Part shown: positions 1 to 12,900 of the stretch, piece by piece
Layout of the letters: every line of letters begins with the position of its first letter
Numbering within the stretch: the stretch's first letter is position 1
From: Akebia trifoliata
Taxonomy: Eukaryota; Streptophyta; Magnoliopsida; Ranunculales; Lardizabalaceae
Assembly (NCBI GenBank): GCA_017979445.1
Contig: CM030715.1
Span: 14,816,602 to 14,880,601, forward strand
DNA: 64,000 bases
Direction: 5' to 3'
Made by a program: the position numbers and the translations under genes
The notes under the pieces: generated by a model
Databases searched by the model: none
Seen by the model: only the letters and a program-made list of their open reading frames with translations
What the model was told of the DNA's origin: nothing

Positions 1-140
1 TTTACTCTAATTCAAATGGATCTAACTCTATTAACTTGCTAAAAGTAAATTAAATAAATGAAAGAAAATTAAAGTTCTTATCAAATTAAAGGATAAGTAA
101 GAAATTTCACTAATAATAAAGAGAATGGAGAATGATTGTT

Positions 141-161
141 CGCTATGTGTTGCACATAGCG
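141..161. repeat. Short perfect hairpin
   Basis: A 9-bp perfect inverted repeat (CGCTATGTG and its complement) surrounds a 3-nt loop. It is also present in copy 2 at 31,069-31,089. No neighbouring gene explains it, and it may be part of an unrecognised repeat. Confidence 0.5.
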
Positions 162-692
162 GATATCTGTTCGCTTAGATAGTAAATGAGTGTTTTGAAG
201 CAACCTTCTATTGTTCCAACTTTCTTTGGGACTTTCAATTTGATTTCCTGATACTTATACAACTCTCAATAGCCTAGAACGTGTTTATTTCAAACACAAA
301 ATGTTTATGTGTTAAAGGTACCATATAACACAAAGACATGATTCTTAGAGAAAAAAGAAAGTTTGTGAAAGAGTGAAATAAGAAAGTAGTGTGAAAAAAA
401 ATGTAGGGAATTTTAAATATAGTAAAAGCCAGGTGTCATGGTGCATGGAGGGTTGCATTCACAAAGCCCGCATAGCAGGCTAATTGCTTCAAAGTCTTTT
501 TTCGTCCAGCCAAGGGAGATAAAACTCAGGTGACATACATAAGTGAATTCTAGAGTTGGATAACTAATACTCCCTAGAGTATAATATCAACAATATTTAC
601 TATTATAATAAGAAAATGTAGAGTAGAAGTGATTCGACTTTAAAATTTTGAGTGCTGATTTTCAAACTCAACTTGACAAAATAACACAAAAA

Positions 693-826
693 CTCACTGA
701 CATGGCATGTGCAAGAACCATAAGTTTTTCACTTGGGATACACAATTGCACATGTGTTATGTGGATGTGCAGCTGTGTATCCCGAGGGAAAAAATCTTTG
801 ATTCTTGCATATGCCACATCAGTGAG
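693..826. repeat. 134-bp imperfect foldback (MITE or hairpin RNA-like)
   Basis: Two arms of about 60 nt (693-752 and 766-826) are imperfect reverse complements around a loop of about 13 nt. The best-paired part is the inner 20 nt around GGGATACACA. The size and shape fit a foldback MITE or a hairpin precursor, but no target duplication is obvious and expression cannot be judged. Copy 2 has the same structure at 31,621-31,754 with a few substitutions. Confidence 0.6.
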
Positions 827-863
827 ATTCTGAATTATTCTATCAGAATTAGGTTAGAAAATC

Positions 864-3800
864 TGTGGCGCCCCGCCAAACGCTAACAAAAAGCCCCATG
901 TCAGATCTCGAGGTACAAGGTGGCGCCTCGAAATTTCGGCATAGTCCCCTCTATTTATGTTAGCATTCCAAGGCATTCAACTTGCACCTAATAAACGACA
1001 TACAATCATGTATATATACATACAAAATATCACAATAGCAGAAGCCTACATACATCTAATAACCTACGATAGATCAAAGTTTGGAAGGATAACAAAATAC
1101 AGAATTATACAATTATTTCCACACTCTAACAAAAGTCCTAACGCTCAATAAAAAAACCCATAATCCTCTTAGACAAAACTGATACCATTAGGGGTATAGC
1201 CCCAATACTCACCAAGTAACGGACTCTGATCGTCTATCTGACCTACCAGATAGTCCTCACTCGTGCTCTACACCTACTTCGCCAAGCTCTAAATCTGAAA
1301 CTAAAAAAAATAGAGAAGAAAATGGTGAGTAACAATGGTTACCCAGTAGGGAAGCAAACAATTTTTGCCAATAATCTCTCCTAACATTAACGAATAAACA
1401 TATTGAATCATTTTAAAATATGCAAAGTTTTATAAAAGAAACTACAATTAACTGGTATATATAGCCAGAGATGAACAACTAAACATTTTAAAACTCATAT
1501 TACATCGATCAGCAATACTCACTACAACATTTTCTTTTATACAAATCTAATTGGTCAAATGAAAATATCATATTTTTGTATAAATATGCATTTCATTTTA
1601 TATATCAAATAAGGCAGCATGTACATAATATACAATGGTGGAGTAATGGAATTAGAGAGTTGGGATTCACGACTGGATCGTTCCCAGTTAGGAAATGATA
1701 TTTCATAATAAAGTATTAGTTCTTGATTTTGTGGTTGGTCGTTGTTTACCACACTTGCGAAATCATTTATCCGACTCAGGCTGGCTGTTTGAGGTGATCG
1801 TAAGCAATGGGTCTCTTTTCGATGTGTCAGAACGTTCGACTACTATAGATTGTTAGTGATCACTAACTAATCATCTTTGTCTATGCCTATCAGGCGTGCA
1901 TATGATTCCCAAATATACAAACCATTCGTATACGACCACCTTTACATTACAAGTTTATTGGTAAAGATAGAGAAGAATAACCCGGATTCCAATTGTGACT
2001 CCACTATCATATGCGTCCCATACCACGTATGAGCTTGGTGGTCCCTACCGTACATCCCAGCATAGTACACCACTCCGGATGATATGACGCACTATCCCTT
2101 CGGGCATTCACAGGCTTTTTAACAGCTTACAAAATAGCTACATATATATATATATATTATTTTCATTTGAAAACAAAAGAGAACTTAACAATATAAGATT
2201 GATAATGGATATCCAGTTTCCTACCATGAAAGTGTGGTTACCCGGCCTAAAATAAATAACAGAACAGAAAAGTAAACAGCGCCTCGCGTTAAGAGAAAGT
2301 AAATAAACATGCAACCAATAACATTATCCTTGGATATCCGTTCACTAACCTACACATAACACAAGAATGTAAAATGCAGACATCACCCCTCAGGTGTGAC
2401 TCTGACATTTTACCGTTTTATAACATTTTTTTTCTTTTTTCGATTTTTACCGTTTTCAATCTTTCAAACAAAATATCTACTTTCTGATATTCATCAACTC
2501 AATTTGAGATCATTGAATATTAAATCATTTTTTCAACTATGAAACTCATTTTTGTCAAGAACATTGAAAAAGTACCAAAACTTAGATCAAAACGAGGTCT
2601 GAGTGGTGCATAGGACCCAACTGAAAGAAATAACCCGGTGAAATATCCTACCCACGTATAATTGGTTAAAAATACAATTAAATATATCAAATATGCAAGT
2701 TCTAGCGTGCATTTGAAATAATTGATTGAATTCAATATTTTTGAAAACACATCACAAATTTTTAATAAAATCTTAAATGCAATTTTCACAATCTACGATT
2801 ACTAATAGAAATTGAGAGTTCCTTACAATCTTTATACGACGAAATTGAAATACGTGCACGAAAATCGAGACAATTGGCACATAAATTGAGACAGACTAAA
2901 TTTCGATACTATTGATTTTTGAGTTTGACCCGGTGGTTTCGAAGATCTCGACACCGTCGTCCTTTCTCCCTTCTTCAACGGATGACCCCGAAATAGATGA
3001 AATCCGAGGTCGAAGTTACAAAACCCTCGTATCACATACAACTGATTTTTAACAATATGAGATGAAAGAAAGATATCTTGGGTGAGTTTTATAGATGTCG
3101 AGGCTGCGGACTTTTTTTCCTTCTGTGTCGATCGTCAACGACGGTCCGTTCGTGACAGATCTGAGGTTGAAAATTTGAAAATAATAATTTTTTTTTTAAA
3201 TCTGTGGCTGGTTTTGGGTGGTTTAAAATGAAGGTGAATAGTGAAAAAAATTAAAAAAAATTTATTTATATAAATCTTGGGACGAAATCGGTATTTTACC
3301 TATTATTTCGATCGATGATAACTTGACTATGTAGACTCCAAAAGTGACAAATGAATACTCTATTTAGTCTAATTTTTCGTTTTAGATCTAATTGTATAGT
3401 CAATTTGTACAAATTCTATCTCTAACAAAAATTTACTTTTTTGGCCCAATGTGACCCTAAAATTGACGTCGTTTTCATTTTTGAAGATAATTTGACTTTT
3501 TAGACTCCAAAAATGACAAGTAAATAATTCATATTCAATAATTTTTCGTTACGAACTCAATGATATAATCGAATATTAATAATTCTTACTCTAGCAAAAA
3601 ATTACTATTTTAGCCTGGTCCGACTCGATAATCGAGGATTTTGCAACTTTTATGTTCAGACTCACATTTGAACGTGCTTATAAGCTAAAGTATGTTTTTT
3701 GATCATTCTAAATCCATTGGTGAGGTTAGATTCCATTAAAAATGATCAGAAACATCCTAAAGTTTTACCTTTAAGTCCCACTTTTAAGATTTTCTCAAAA

Positions 3801-4010
3801 TTCTATATCTTTAAAATACTTGAAAAGACCTTTTAAAATGCCTTCTTCTTTCTCAAATCTTTTTCATGGGAATGGAGCCTCTGAAATTCGACTAAGAGAC
3901 CCAAAATATAATGATTTTTGGATGAGAATGATGAATTTGAACAAGACAATTTCGACATTTCAATCATGAGAAATTTGGGGAGTAGGTTAGGGACTAATTA
4001 GAAAGTAAAG
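864..4010 (-). mobile_element. Solo-LTR-like gypsy remnant, minus strand
   Basis: On the minus strand this stretch resembles the solo LTR at 54,377-56,882. Both have the same LTR end (GGGGCG..ACA, here at 864), a shared block with ATGATCAAAAAACATACTTT (minus strand near 3,690-3,710), and similar motifs further in. No internal gag or pol is present, so it looks like a solo LTR or an LTR fragment. The left boundary at TG (864) is clear. The right boundary is approximate, because the homology fades near 4,000 and I found no convincing target duplication. Confidence 0.55.
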
Positions 4011-5556
4011 TTTTACTAAGAATTGTAATAACCTAACGCTCCTTTTTTTTACGTCCCGTTCATAGAATCATACTGGTCAATGTTTCAAAACACTGATTTA
4101 TCTGTACTTTTTTAAGTATTTATCTTGATTTTTGTCCTTATTTCTCTATATTAAGTAAATAATTATGTTAAGTCTCGAAATATCACCTTGCATGTTCTTC
4201 CATGTTAATTAGGCTTAATTATGCATAAATAGTTGTATTTGTCAGAAAATCCTGATTACGCGTGTTTATTGTGCAGATCAAATATCAGATCATCAAATTG
4301 GACTCCGCAATCAGAAACTAGACATTGCATTTCAATCTGGAGGACCAATCAAACATTCTGGCCAAATTTCAAGACAAAAGTTTCAACCCAACCATAGGAC
4401 AGTGAGAAACTTAAGCGGTGCAGTAGACTTTTGTTAGAACGCCCTAAAATTGCGTGAGTGTGCTTCGCATGTGATCTTATTTGCAATAACTAAGACGATT
4501 AAGAATGGATTCTTCCAAAACTTAAAATTTCTATAAATAAAGCATTTATCAATATAAAAATAACCCCTTTATTGGCCCCCCTTCCTTTACCCTAAAGCCC
4601 TTCCTTGACTTTTTCTTTTTTATTTTTAGTTTATGTTTTCCCTTAAAATTCTGTAATTCTTGTAAGTAAGAGAGTGAGAAGAGATTGTAATGATCTTTGT
4701 CTAATGAAGCAATGTTTGTTCTTTTTCATTTATCTTTTTCTATCACTTGCAATGACCTTAGGTTAATCTCCCTTCCATTAGATAGGGAAAAAGCTTAAGT
4801 AAGATTACTTTACTATATTTAATTTCTTTACCTCTTAATTTCCTTTAATGTTCATGAGTTCTCTTTAAGACTTGTCCACTTTTATGGATTAAGGCTAGAG
4901 ATGCATTTTATGCTTAACCTAAATGTTTCATTATTAGATTAACTCAAGATGTAACATGTTTAATTTAGATATTTGATAATGAAAAATTCACATATTATAG
5001 AGTGAATGAATTCTTCTTCTATGTTTTTTAAATTGAATTTTATCTTGTTAAATTTTCTGATCTAAGGAGCTAACACCAAGTCCTTATGATTGAGTTATCA
5101 AATAGGTTAAGAACTAGATTTTGATTTAATAATTTGCTCTACGTGAATCACTTTCCAATAGTATTTTTCTCCATAGTTTTTTTTGCTTTAATTTTATTTC
5201 TATTAGTTTAACTTTCCAACAATTATTATTTTCTTTTGGTACTTCAAAAACACAAAAACAGATTTTTTTTGTTGGCTTAAATTAATTTTATAATCTTAAT
5301 TTTATTCTATCCCGTTTCTCTTGGGTTCGATACCTTACTTGTCCCATAAGTCAAGGAAAATTATATTTATATTAATTTCTATGGGAAGAACAATGATAGT
5401 CTCATCACTTACAAAATCATAAATGTTTGTGTTACAAAAAAAAAAATTGTCAGATTAACTCAATTCTTTTACTAAATGGACTATTAAAAGAACTCCTAAA
5501 ATTTAGGAATTAATTAGAATAAATCCTTCCTCCAGATCCTTTAAGTAATTTTAGCT
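4011..5556. other. No gene seen; AT-rich, possible old LTR sequence
   Basis: No coding region is recognisable. A TATA-like stretch (TATAAATAAAGC near 4,532) and a segment near 5,310-5,350 (CTTGGGTTCGATACC) recall plant gypsy LTRs, possibly Athila-like, but I cannot define ends or duplicated target sites. Confidence 0.3.
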
Positions 5557-5564
5557 ATTTTTAA

Positions 5565-6550
5565 TAGGGGTGCACATGATTCGGATTGGTTCAGATTTTG
5601 GACAAGTTGAAACTGAATCAAACATGATCGGTTCTACAAATTTGGAACCGAACAAATCCAATTACCCTATAGAACCGAACCAATCCAAACTAGCCTCGGT
5701 TTGGATTGATTCTCGGTTCTCATACTTTCAAAATAGAAAAACTAGTATATTTTCATTCAAAAGAGGAACCCTAATGCCTATTTTAAAAATGAAAATGATT
5801 TTATGATTAACTTTTGACTGAAAATCTGTATAAATTGAAAATTAGAGAAAGCTCAATGAGACTAAAAAAAAAATTAAAATTTTAAATTTGGTATTTTTGA
5901 TGGATCAGTGAGGAATCTAATCCATAAATGGTAGATTAATGAATCCAAGTCTAGGTTCGTATAGTATATTTCATATAACAAATACGGTATAAAGATTCTC
6001 GTAAAAAATAATGAATCAAACTCTTTGAGAAATTTTTTCCATAAATGAGTAGATCCATTTGAGAGTTGAGAGAGAGATTTGTTTACATTTTTTTTTTATG
6101 AATTTTTGTTAGAAAAAAACAGAGGAGATGAAGTTGAAGACTTTGATGAGTTACCTCTTCATAACATATTAACATAGTTGAGAGAGAGAGAACGAGATGG
6201 GTTACCTCTTCGTTTTCCAACGTAGTGGAGAGGTGAGGAAGATGAAAAACGACTAGGTTTTATTCAAATTTGAAGAAGAGAGAAATAGGGAATAGAAAAA
6301 TGAAATTTAGAAATGATTTTATTTTTAAATAAATAAATAAATATATATTATAATAGATACTTCGGATTGGTTTAGTTCTTAGATTGATTTGATTCTATTA
6401 TACACTTAATTCGGAACTAAATCAAATTAATCAGATTTTTTTTTTATAATCCGTACTCGAACCAAACCATGCTCAATCCGAATCGATCCAATTCAAAAAC
6501 TTTCAGATTGGTTGGGTTCTCAGATTTACTCAATCCAATGTGCAACCCTA
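5565..6550. mobile_element. hAT-like non-autonomous element (MITE), 986 bp
   Basis: The element starts TAGGGGTGCACAT and ends with the complement of TAGGGTTGCACAT, giving a 13-bp terminal inverted repeat with one mismatch. It is flanked by a perfect 8-bp direct repeat ATTTTTAA at 5,557-5,564 and 6,551-6,558. An 8-bp duplication with this kind of terminus is typical of the hAT superfamily. Near both ends are many GGTTCGGATTGG-like motifs in opposite orientations. No transposase is encoded, and the small frames inside look like chance. Confidence 0.85.
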
Positions 6551-6867
6551 ATTTTTAAGGATATGGCCATAAAAAAACGCAATGGATGGTGGGTGCATCA
6601 TTAGTGGACGGATATTTTTATTTTTTCCGCCTACAGACCTGTCTTTAGTTCACACGGGGCACTCTCTGTCTCCCATATGGGGCACTCTCTGTCTCCCATT
6701 TGGTTTTCGTTCATTGGTTGTGCCATAATTTTTTATTTTTTTTCTTGCTTTCGATTTGCAAATTAGTTGTCTATAATTAATAGATAAATAGATTTCTCCT
6801 TCTCTCTCTCTGTGCCTCAATTTTACCTTTTTTTTTTTTGGTTGTTTGTTGTTAATATTTGTAAGCA

Positions 6868-6891
6868 ATGGTGGCTTTTCCTTGTAATTGA
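6868..6891 (+). promoter_or_regulatory. Upstream ORF of 7 codons in the DXS-like leader
   Basis: An ATG at 6,868 opens a frame of seven codons ending in TGA at 6,889-6,891, 33 bp before the chosen start of the DXS-like protein. It is preceded by a CT-rich run (about 6,795-6,817) typical of plant 5' leaders. If this lies in the mRNA it could lower translation of the main frame. The transcription start is not established. Confidence 0.4.
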
Positions 6892-6924
6892 GAGGTTTTG
6901 GGGGAGTTGGGTTTCTGGTTTGTG

Positions 6925-9900
6925 ATGGGTACTGCTTCCGCTCAGTACCTTTGCGGAAATGGAGCTTTTGTTCATGAGGATATCCAGGCTTTTTTATCTC
7001 CTAAGTTGGACTTCTCAAGATCTTACTACCCTTCAAAAGGAAAATCTTTGAAACTGAATTTTTATCCAATTTTTATTTCCACCAGTTCTTCCAAGGTATA
7101 TCACTCATTTCCAGCTTTTCTTTCCTATGTTAATATTCTAACACAGATATAAAAATTAGAATTCTCTAAATGCTACTATATGTAGAATCATAATTATAGA
7201 AATGCTCATTTGTAAATAAAGATTGTCTTCTTCCAAACAGGTCCTTAAGTCTGTTTGAAGTATATGTGATAGTCTAAGTTTATTGGAGTGGGTATACTAA
7301 TTTAGAGATCAATGCCTTTGCCTTCATTTTACTTTGTTGTACTGTGATTTTTCCCCAATCAGTCTGCTATGTAGAAATTGATAAATTTAGCTTTCTCTTT
7401 GAGAAACCCATTTATTACCAGAGCTGAAGACCAAATGGATGTCCAAAACTATTTTTTCAATTGTAAATTTTATTACATATCTAGGCCTTGTCCACGATGC
7501 ATCTGGACACTTCAAAATGGATGTTGTTACTGTTTTTCTGCATACCATCGTCTTGTATTTGTAGAGTATCCAAATGATATTTCACAAAGAAGTAAAAAAT
7601 CTGCAAGAATATCATATTTTACCAATTATTCACTCTTTCAGCTCAAAATACCAAGCTAAGGGGAGACAGTCCCAGTGACCCATCCATGACTATCTTTTTT
7701 TTTTTCCAAAGGCCTAAGATGTATCATGCATTAATAAGTGGAAAGCGGTGGTTGATGGTCAAGGTGATCATTGGAAAGTAAATGTTACAAAACTATTGTC
7801 CCACTAACTTATACATCTCATCCCATCTAAGCAATAGACCTTGAAAGGAAATGTCCTTAATCTCATCAAACAACTTGCTGGTACCAAAGAAATAGAAGAC
7901 TCAAAACGTATGTAATTTGTTCCTGGGTCGATTGCTCATTTCCTTCGAAAATTCAGTTGTTTCTTTCCTTCGGTAGACCCCAACAAACTTCAAATGGCAA
8001 TAAGTAAGATAGAATTTTTTTTTCTCTTCCCCAAAGTTTCTGAGATTGTCAACATAGAGAGATCGAACTGAGAAAGGGGAACAAGAAAAATAATGAAAAA
8101 TTTCCATACAATGAGACACAACCCGTGCAACATTGCAATGAATTAAAATATGGTTAATCGACTCACCCGAAGATTTGCACATGGTGCAAAGTTGATCGAG
8201 ATGATACCAAGACCCATAATGTTATCTAAGGTTTTACTTTTGTTACAAACAATGGTCCATATTAACAAATGATACCTTTGAAGGAATTTTTTTACTCCAA
8301 ATGGTAGACAATGACAGTTTGACCAATACGCCTCCTATACTAGGGATTTATAAAAGGATTTTTCGGAGAAAGCCTTATCCCTAGTGTTATCCCATTGAAT
8401 ATTTGATGCTTCTCTTCCCTTAAGGAGATGATTACGTTGGATTCAAGGTTTTGTTTTCTAATTTCTGGTGGTTTTCTTTGGTGTTTCTAAGGTTTTTGTT
8501 TCCAAACCCCAGATTTCTTACACTCTCTTCTCCCTACTATTCTTGGTGTTCCACTTTTTGTATTTCTGTCTTTGCATCTACAGTCTGTTCGGATACTTCT
8601 TCCATAGTTTCTTTACAACTATTATTTCTACATGTTCATTCTTCATAAGTAAATGAAAAAAAAAAATAAAGGACCAAAGCAGGCTAACAGTAACCAAATG
8701 GCCTATGAATTGTGTAAAGTTTCCTCTTACCTTTGTTCTGAAGATTGTGAAGATTTTTCATGGTTGATGGCTTGTTTCATGGCTCTGAGATCCGTAATTT
8801 TCTATAGAAGAAAACATATTGATGGTGTAAGTCTTGAAGAGGGGAATTGTTTAGTTCCCCCTTTTATTTGTTTCAAATGTGTTTTTCCTTGAGATACAAA
8901 CTAACATGCAATGAGTCATTTTTTTGGACATCCTCATCTCTTCTGGATGTTTGAGTTTGGCTTCTTTTGGGCTTTGGTTATTTGTTAACCCTTTGGATTG
9001 GGCATTGGATATCTATTCAGATTGGTCCCTGCTAGTGGAATGCACATTTTGGACTGTGTACTTATTGGATTCAACATTTAAGACATTTTTTAGATCATGA
9101 CTTCATTTTTGATTTGCTCTGGGCTTTTGATGTAGGGTAGAACATACAAACCTAGAGCTTATGTTAAAAATTTAGTTCTAGAGTGAAATCTCAAGAACTA
9201 TGAGTAATGAAGAATCTCTATGTCGAGCAAAACAGATTAGAAACTTTAAACGAGGTTTGAGATTGATGGAAATCAATCGCAAACACTAAAATTAAGAACC
9301 AATATCGGGTTCTTATGTTCAAAATAAAAAAAAACAAAGAAAGGGAAGGAGTCTCTTCTTTTTCTTTTCTTCTTCTTTTTCTTTTATTAATCAATATAAA
9401 AAAAACTAACTCACATAATTTGTTTATTGGAGCTCCTTATATAGATAACTCCTTCATTACAACTTAGAAACCTTTTAAAACATTAAAAAGTAACTTCCTA
9501 ATTTATCTATAACATATTACTAACCTTCTAATCCTATTAGAACTCAATTTGGACATCTAAAAGGACTTTTAATTATAAGGTAAATAATAAAAATAAATTT
9601 TAATCATAAAACAAATTATAAACTAACTAGGAAAACAAACTTTCTAAAATTGAAATAGAAAACTAACTAGGACTACTTAAATAACTTAAAAAATAGAAAT
9701 TCAATAAAAGAATGAGTCCTAAGAGAAGTTGGACTAGGTCTTGAGGACCGGTCAAAGATTAGATCGAGTTGACTCGGTTTTGACTGATTTGACTCAGTCA
9801 ATGTTGCTGATTTCTTTCTTCTACGCATCTTAACTTGATCATAGGTATTGAGATAAGTGTTGACAAACCTATCTATATTAGCTTTGCTAGGGAACTAGTA

Positions 9901-12900
9901 CATTTTCTGGGCCTTGCTTCCTTTCCTCAGCCCCTTTATTATTCATGGGCATTTGGTTTGTCTTATGGTATTCATTGTTCTGTGTGAACATTTTTACAAG
10001 TATTGGGACTGTTCTTGCTTGTGGGAGGGATTGTTTGCTCCTTGGATTCTCTTTTCTGATTCCTATAGTGCATGGGCCTAGCTTCATTATTTCAGCCCAC
10101 TTCAGAGTTTCTTGGTTTTTGATAGCTCATGGGCCTAGTGTTAGACATTGGTCTCTTTTGGAATTTTCTTACTTCTTTGTTGCTGGAAATTTTATTTGCT
10201 ACATGGCACTATTCACTGGGTTTTTCTACATCTGGTTTTGATGCTCACCCTTCAGCTCCTCTTCGGCGGACATGGATCAAGGGGACTTTCATCCTTTGGT
10301 TGGTCATCTTGACCGCCTTTTTAAAATATTTCTGGTTTACCTATGAAAAAAAAAGCATCAAGGAGACTTTATGCTATATAGTGAATTTGGTCAGTAGCTG
10401 AAACAGACACATTTGGTCTCAAAGGTGGGTGTAGATGCAAAAATGAGTATAATGCATGGGAGCTGGGAATAAGTGATTGCCAAATAAATACTGAAGAACT
10501 CAGAGGGAAAGATTTTGTGTCCAAATCGCTAACCCAAATCACTATATAGCGATTGGGACAAAAAGAAATTGATTTAAAGTGGATTTTTGTATTTTTATTC
10601 TTTTTGTACTTGTAGTGTAGAGAGACTTTTGGTGATGAGTGCCCGTACTTTGTAAAAATTATGTTCCAACTCTTTTTGAAGGAAGAAACTAACAAGAGTT
10701 TGTGGGAGTTCTTAGATTTGCTGATCCAGATTTGAGTCATGATTATTATTTTTTAATTTAATTTAACTTATTTGAATTGCTTCATGATTATTTTCTAAGA
10801 ATGGAGCTTCAAATCCAGTTGAATCTCAATGAAATCAAAGGAAATGTATCAAATCCAACCACATTTTCATAGGTGACTTGGATCTCAGATCTACATTCCT
10901 TATGGCAGGAACAAAGGGAGAACCTAAGGTCAATACCCCTCCAATGGTCCCTACGCCAAAAATCATGTCCTGAATTGAATCGAAAGAAAATGATTTTAAA
11001 AGTTTGGAGGGAAAACAGTGATATAGATGTCCATGCTTCATCCATGCACCCGACACACATTTATGCTGGTCTAGATAGGAAAAATCATCCTGTAAGATGA
11101 TCTTAGTCATCCAATGTTTTTAATAAATGCTATGGTCAATTTGCCTTGCCACAGGGACTTGTTGATCGAGTTAGTGCTCTACCTGATGTTGGTGATTTCT
11201 TCTGGGAGAAGGCTCCTACGCCCATACTAGATATGGTTGAGACCCCAATACACTTGAAGAACTTGTCTACCAAGGTTTGAATTATGACCTTTTTGATACT
11301 TTTACATGTCTCAGAGTATTTAAAAATCACAATTCTTCTACTCAGTTGGGATAGTTATGATGCAGGAACTGAAACAATTAGCCGATGAGCTCCGATCAGA
11401 GTTATCTTTTATAATGTCGAAAATGCGGAGATCGCTTAAAGAGAGTCTAGCTGTAGTGGAGCTGACGGTTGCACTGCACCATGTTTTCAATGCCCCAATG
11501 GACAAGATATTGTGGGATGTAGGTGAACAGGTAGGAAGATACTTTACACAAACCATTGTTATAAGATAATGAAAAAGGAAATGAATAAATTGTTTCCTTA
11601 AGTTGTATATATGAATATATTTTTGAAAGGTCAACGAGGTCGAGGCAGACCCAGACCAGCATAAGAAGGGGTTTGAACCTAAGACCTTGAGAACAACCTC
11701 CACAAGGTCTCACCACTGAGCTATGTGGTCCTTCTTAAGTTGTATGTTGTTGTTTTGAAATGAAATTTTTTTCTTCAATAAGATTAATTCCTCCTGCTAT
11801 AATTGAACAGACATATGCGCATAAGATTCTCACTGGAAGGCGGTCCCTTATGCATACACTGAGACAAAAGAATGGTCTTTCAGGTTTTACATCTCGCTTT
11901 GAGAGTGAATATGACCCATTTGGAGCGGCACATGGATGCAACAGTATTTCTGCTGGACTTGGTAATATTGCTTTTTTTCTTCTCCTTTTCCTTCTCCCTC
12001 ATTTTCAATGAAAGAATGACCAATGTTGTCTTGTAGAGTATAATAATAATATATCAAACGTATTCATTGAGTTGGCTTAGATTACTTGATTTGGATGTAT
12101 TGTTGAGTATCTAGTTCAGTTCATACAAAAAAGAGAGCTTCTATTGCCACACCAAATTTTGCTAATGCCAACCCAAATGTGTGCTAATTCTTTGGTGATT
12201 TACATATGAATTGGTGTGGCATTAGCAAAAGTTGGTGTAGCAATAGAATCTCTCAACAAAAAATTAGTCACTTTACATTGCCGTTTTCTGAATAGAACTT
12301 GGAAATCAATAAACAGATTCTAAACGTAAAGTGGATATCTCAGGAATAGCTATTGCACGTGATATTAAAGGGAAAAGGGACCGCATAGTGACTGTGGTCA
12401 GCAATGGCACGACTATGGCTGGACAGGTCTATGAGGCTATGAGCAATGCAGGGTATCTGGATTCCAATATGGTTGTTATCTTAAATGATAGCCGGCACTC
12501 TTTACATCCAAAGCTAGAGGAGAGCCCCAAGACGGCAATCAATGCTTTATCTAGTACTCTAACCAAGTTCCAATCCAGTAAATCCTTTAGGAGATTTAGA
12601 GAGGCTGCTAAGGTATGCTTTAGATGATTTTCCTTAAAACATTTCTGGATTAAAATATACTCAGAAGATGACTGAAAAAGGAGAAAAAAGGGGAAACTTG
12701 CAATCTGCTGTGGAGGTCTATGGCCTGAGGACTATTATAGCATAAAAGTACTCCATGCCATAATGGCCCTTGGACCATGCCATCAATTGCAATCAATAAA
12801 GAAAAGGAATGGGTGCTACTCAACCAATGTTTTATTTTTGGCCTGTGTTAAAGGCACCCAAATTCTTAGTAAGGGCACCCTTTTAACTTATTTCTATGAT

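Noticed and set aside
4024..4060. LTR start in plus orientation (TGTAATAACC)
   Set aside because: No matching LTR end or target duplication was found downstream, and the neighbouring homology is on the minus strand.
8653..8892. 79-codon frame [21 protein letters not shown] in intron 1
   Set aside because: No family match and no supporting splice sites; probably chance.
9945..10241. Hydrophobic 98-codon frame in DXS intron 1
   Set aside because: No recognisable family, no splice context, hydrophobicity explained by T-rich sequence.
11638..11735. tRNA gene on the minus strand
   Set aside because: Only the A- and B-box motifs match; there is no cloverleaf I can draw, and the unit is flanked by a target duplication, so it is a SINE.
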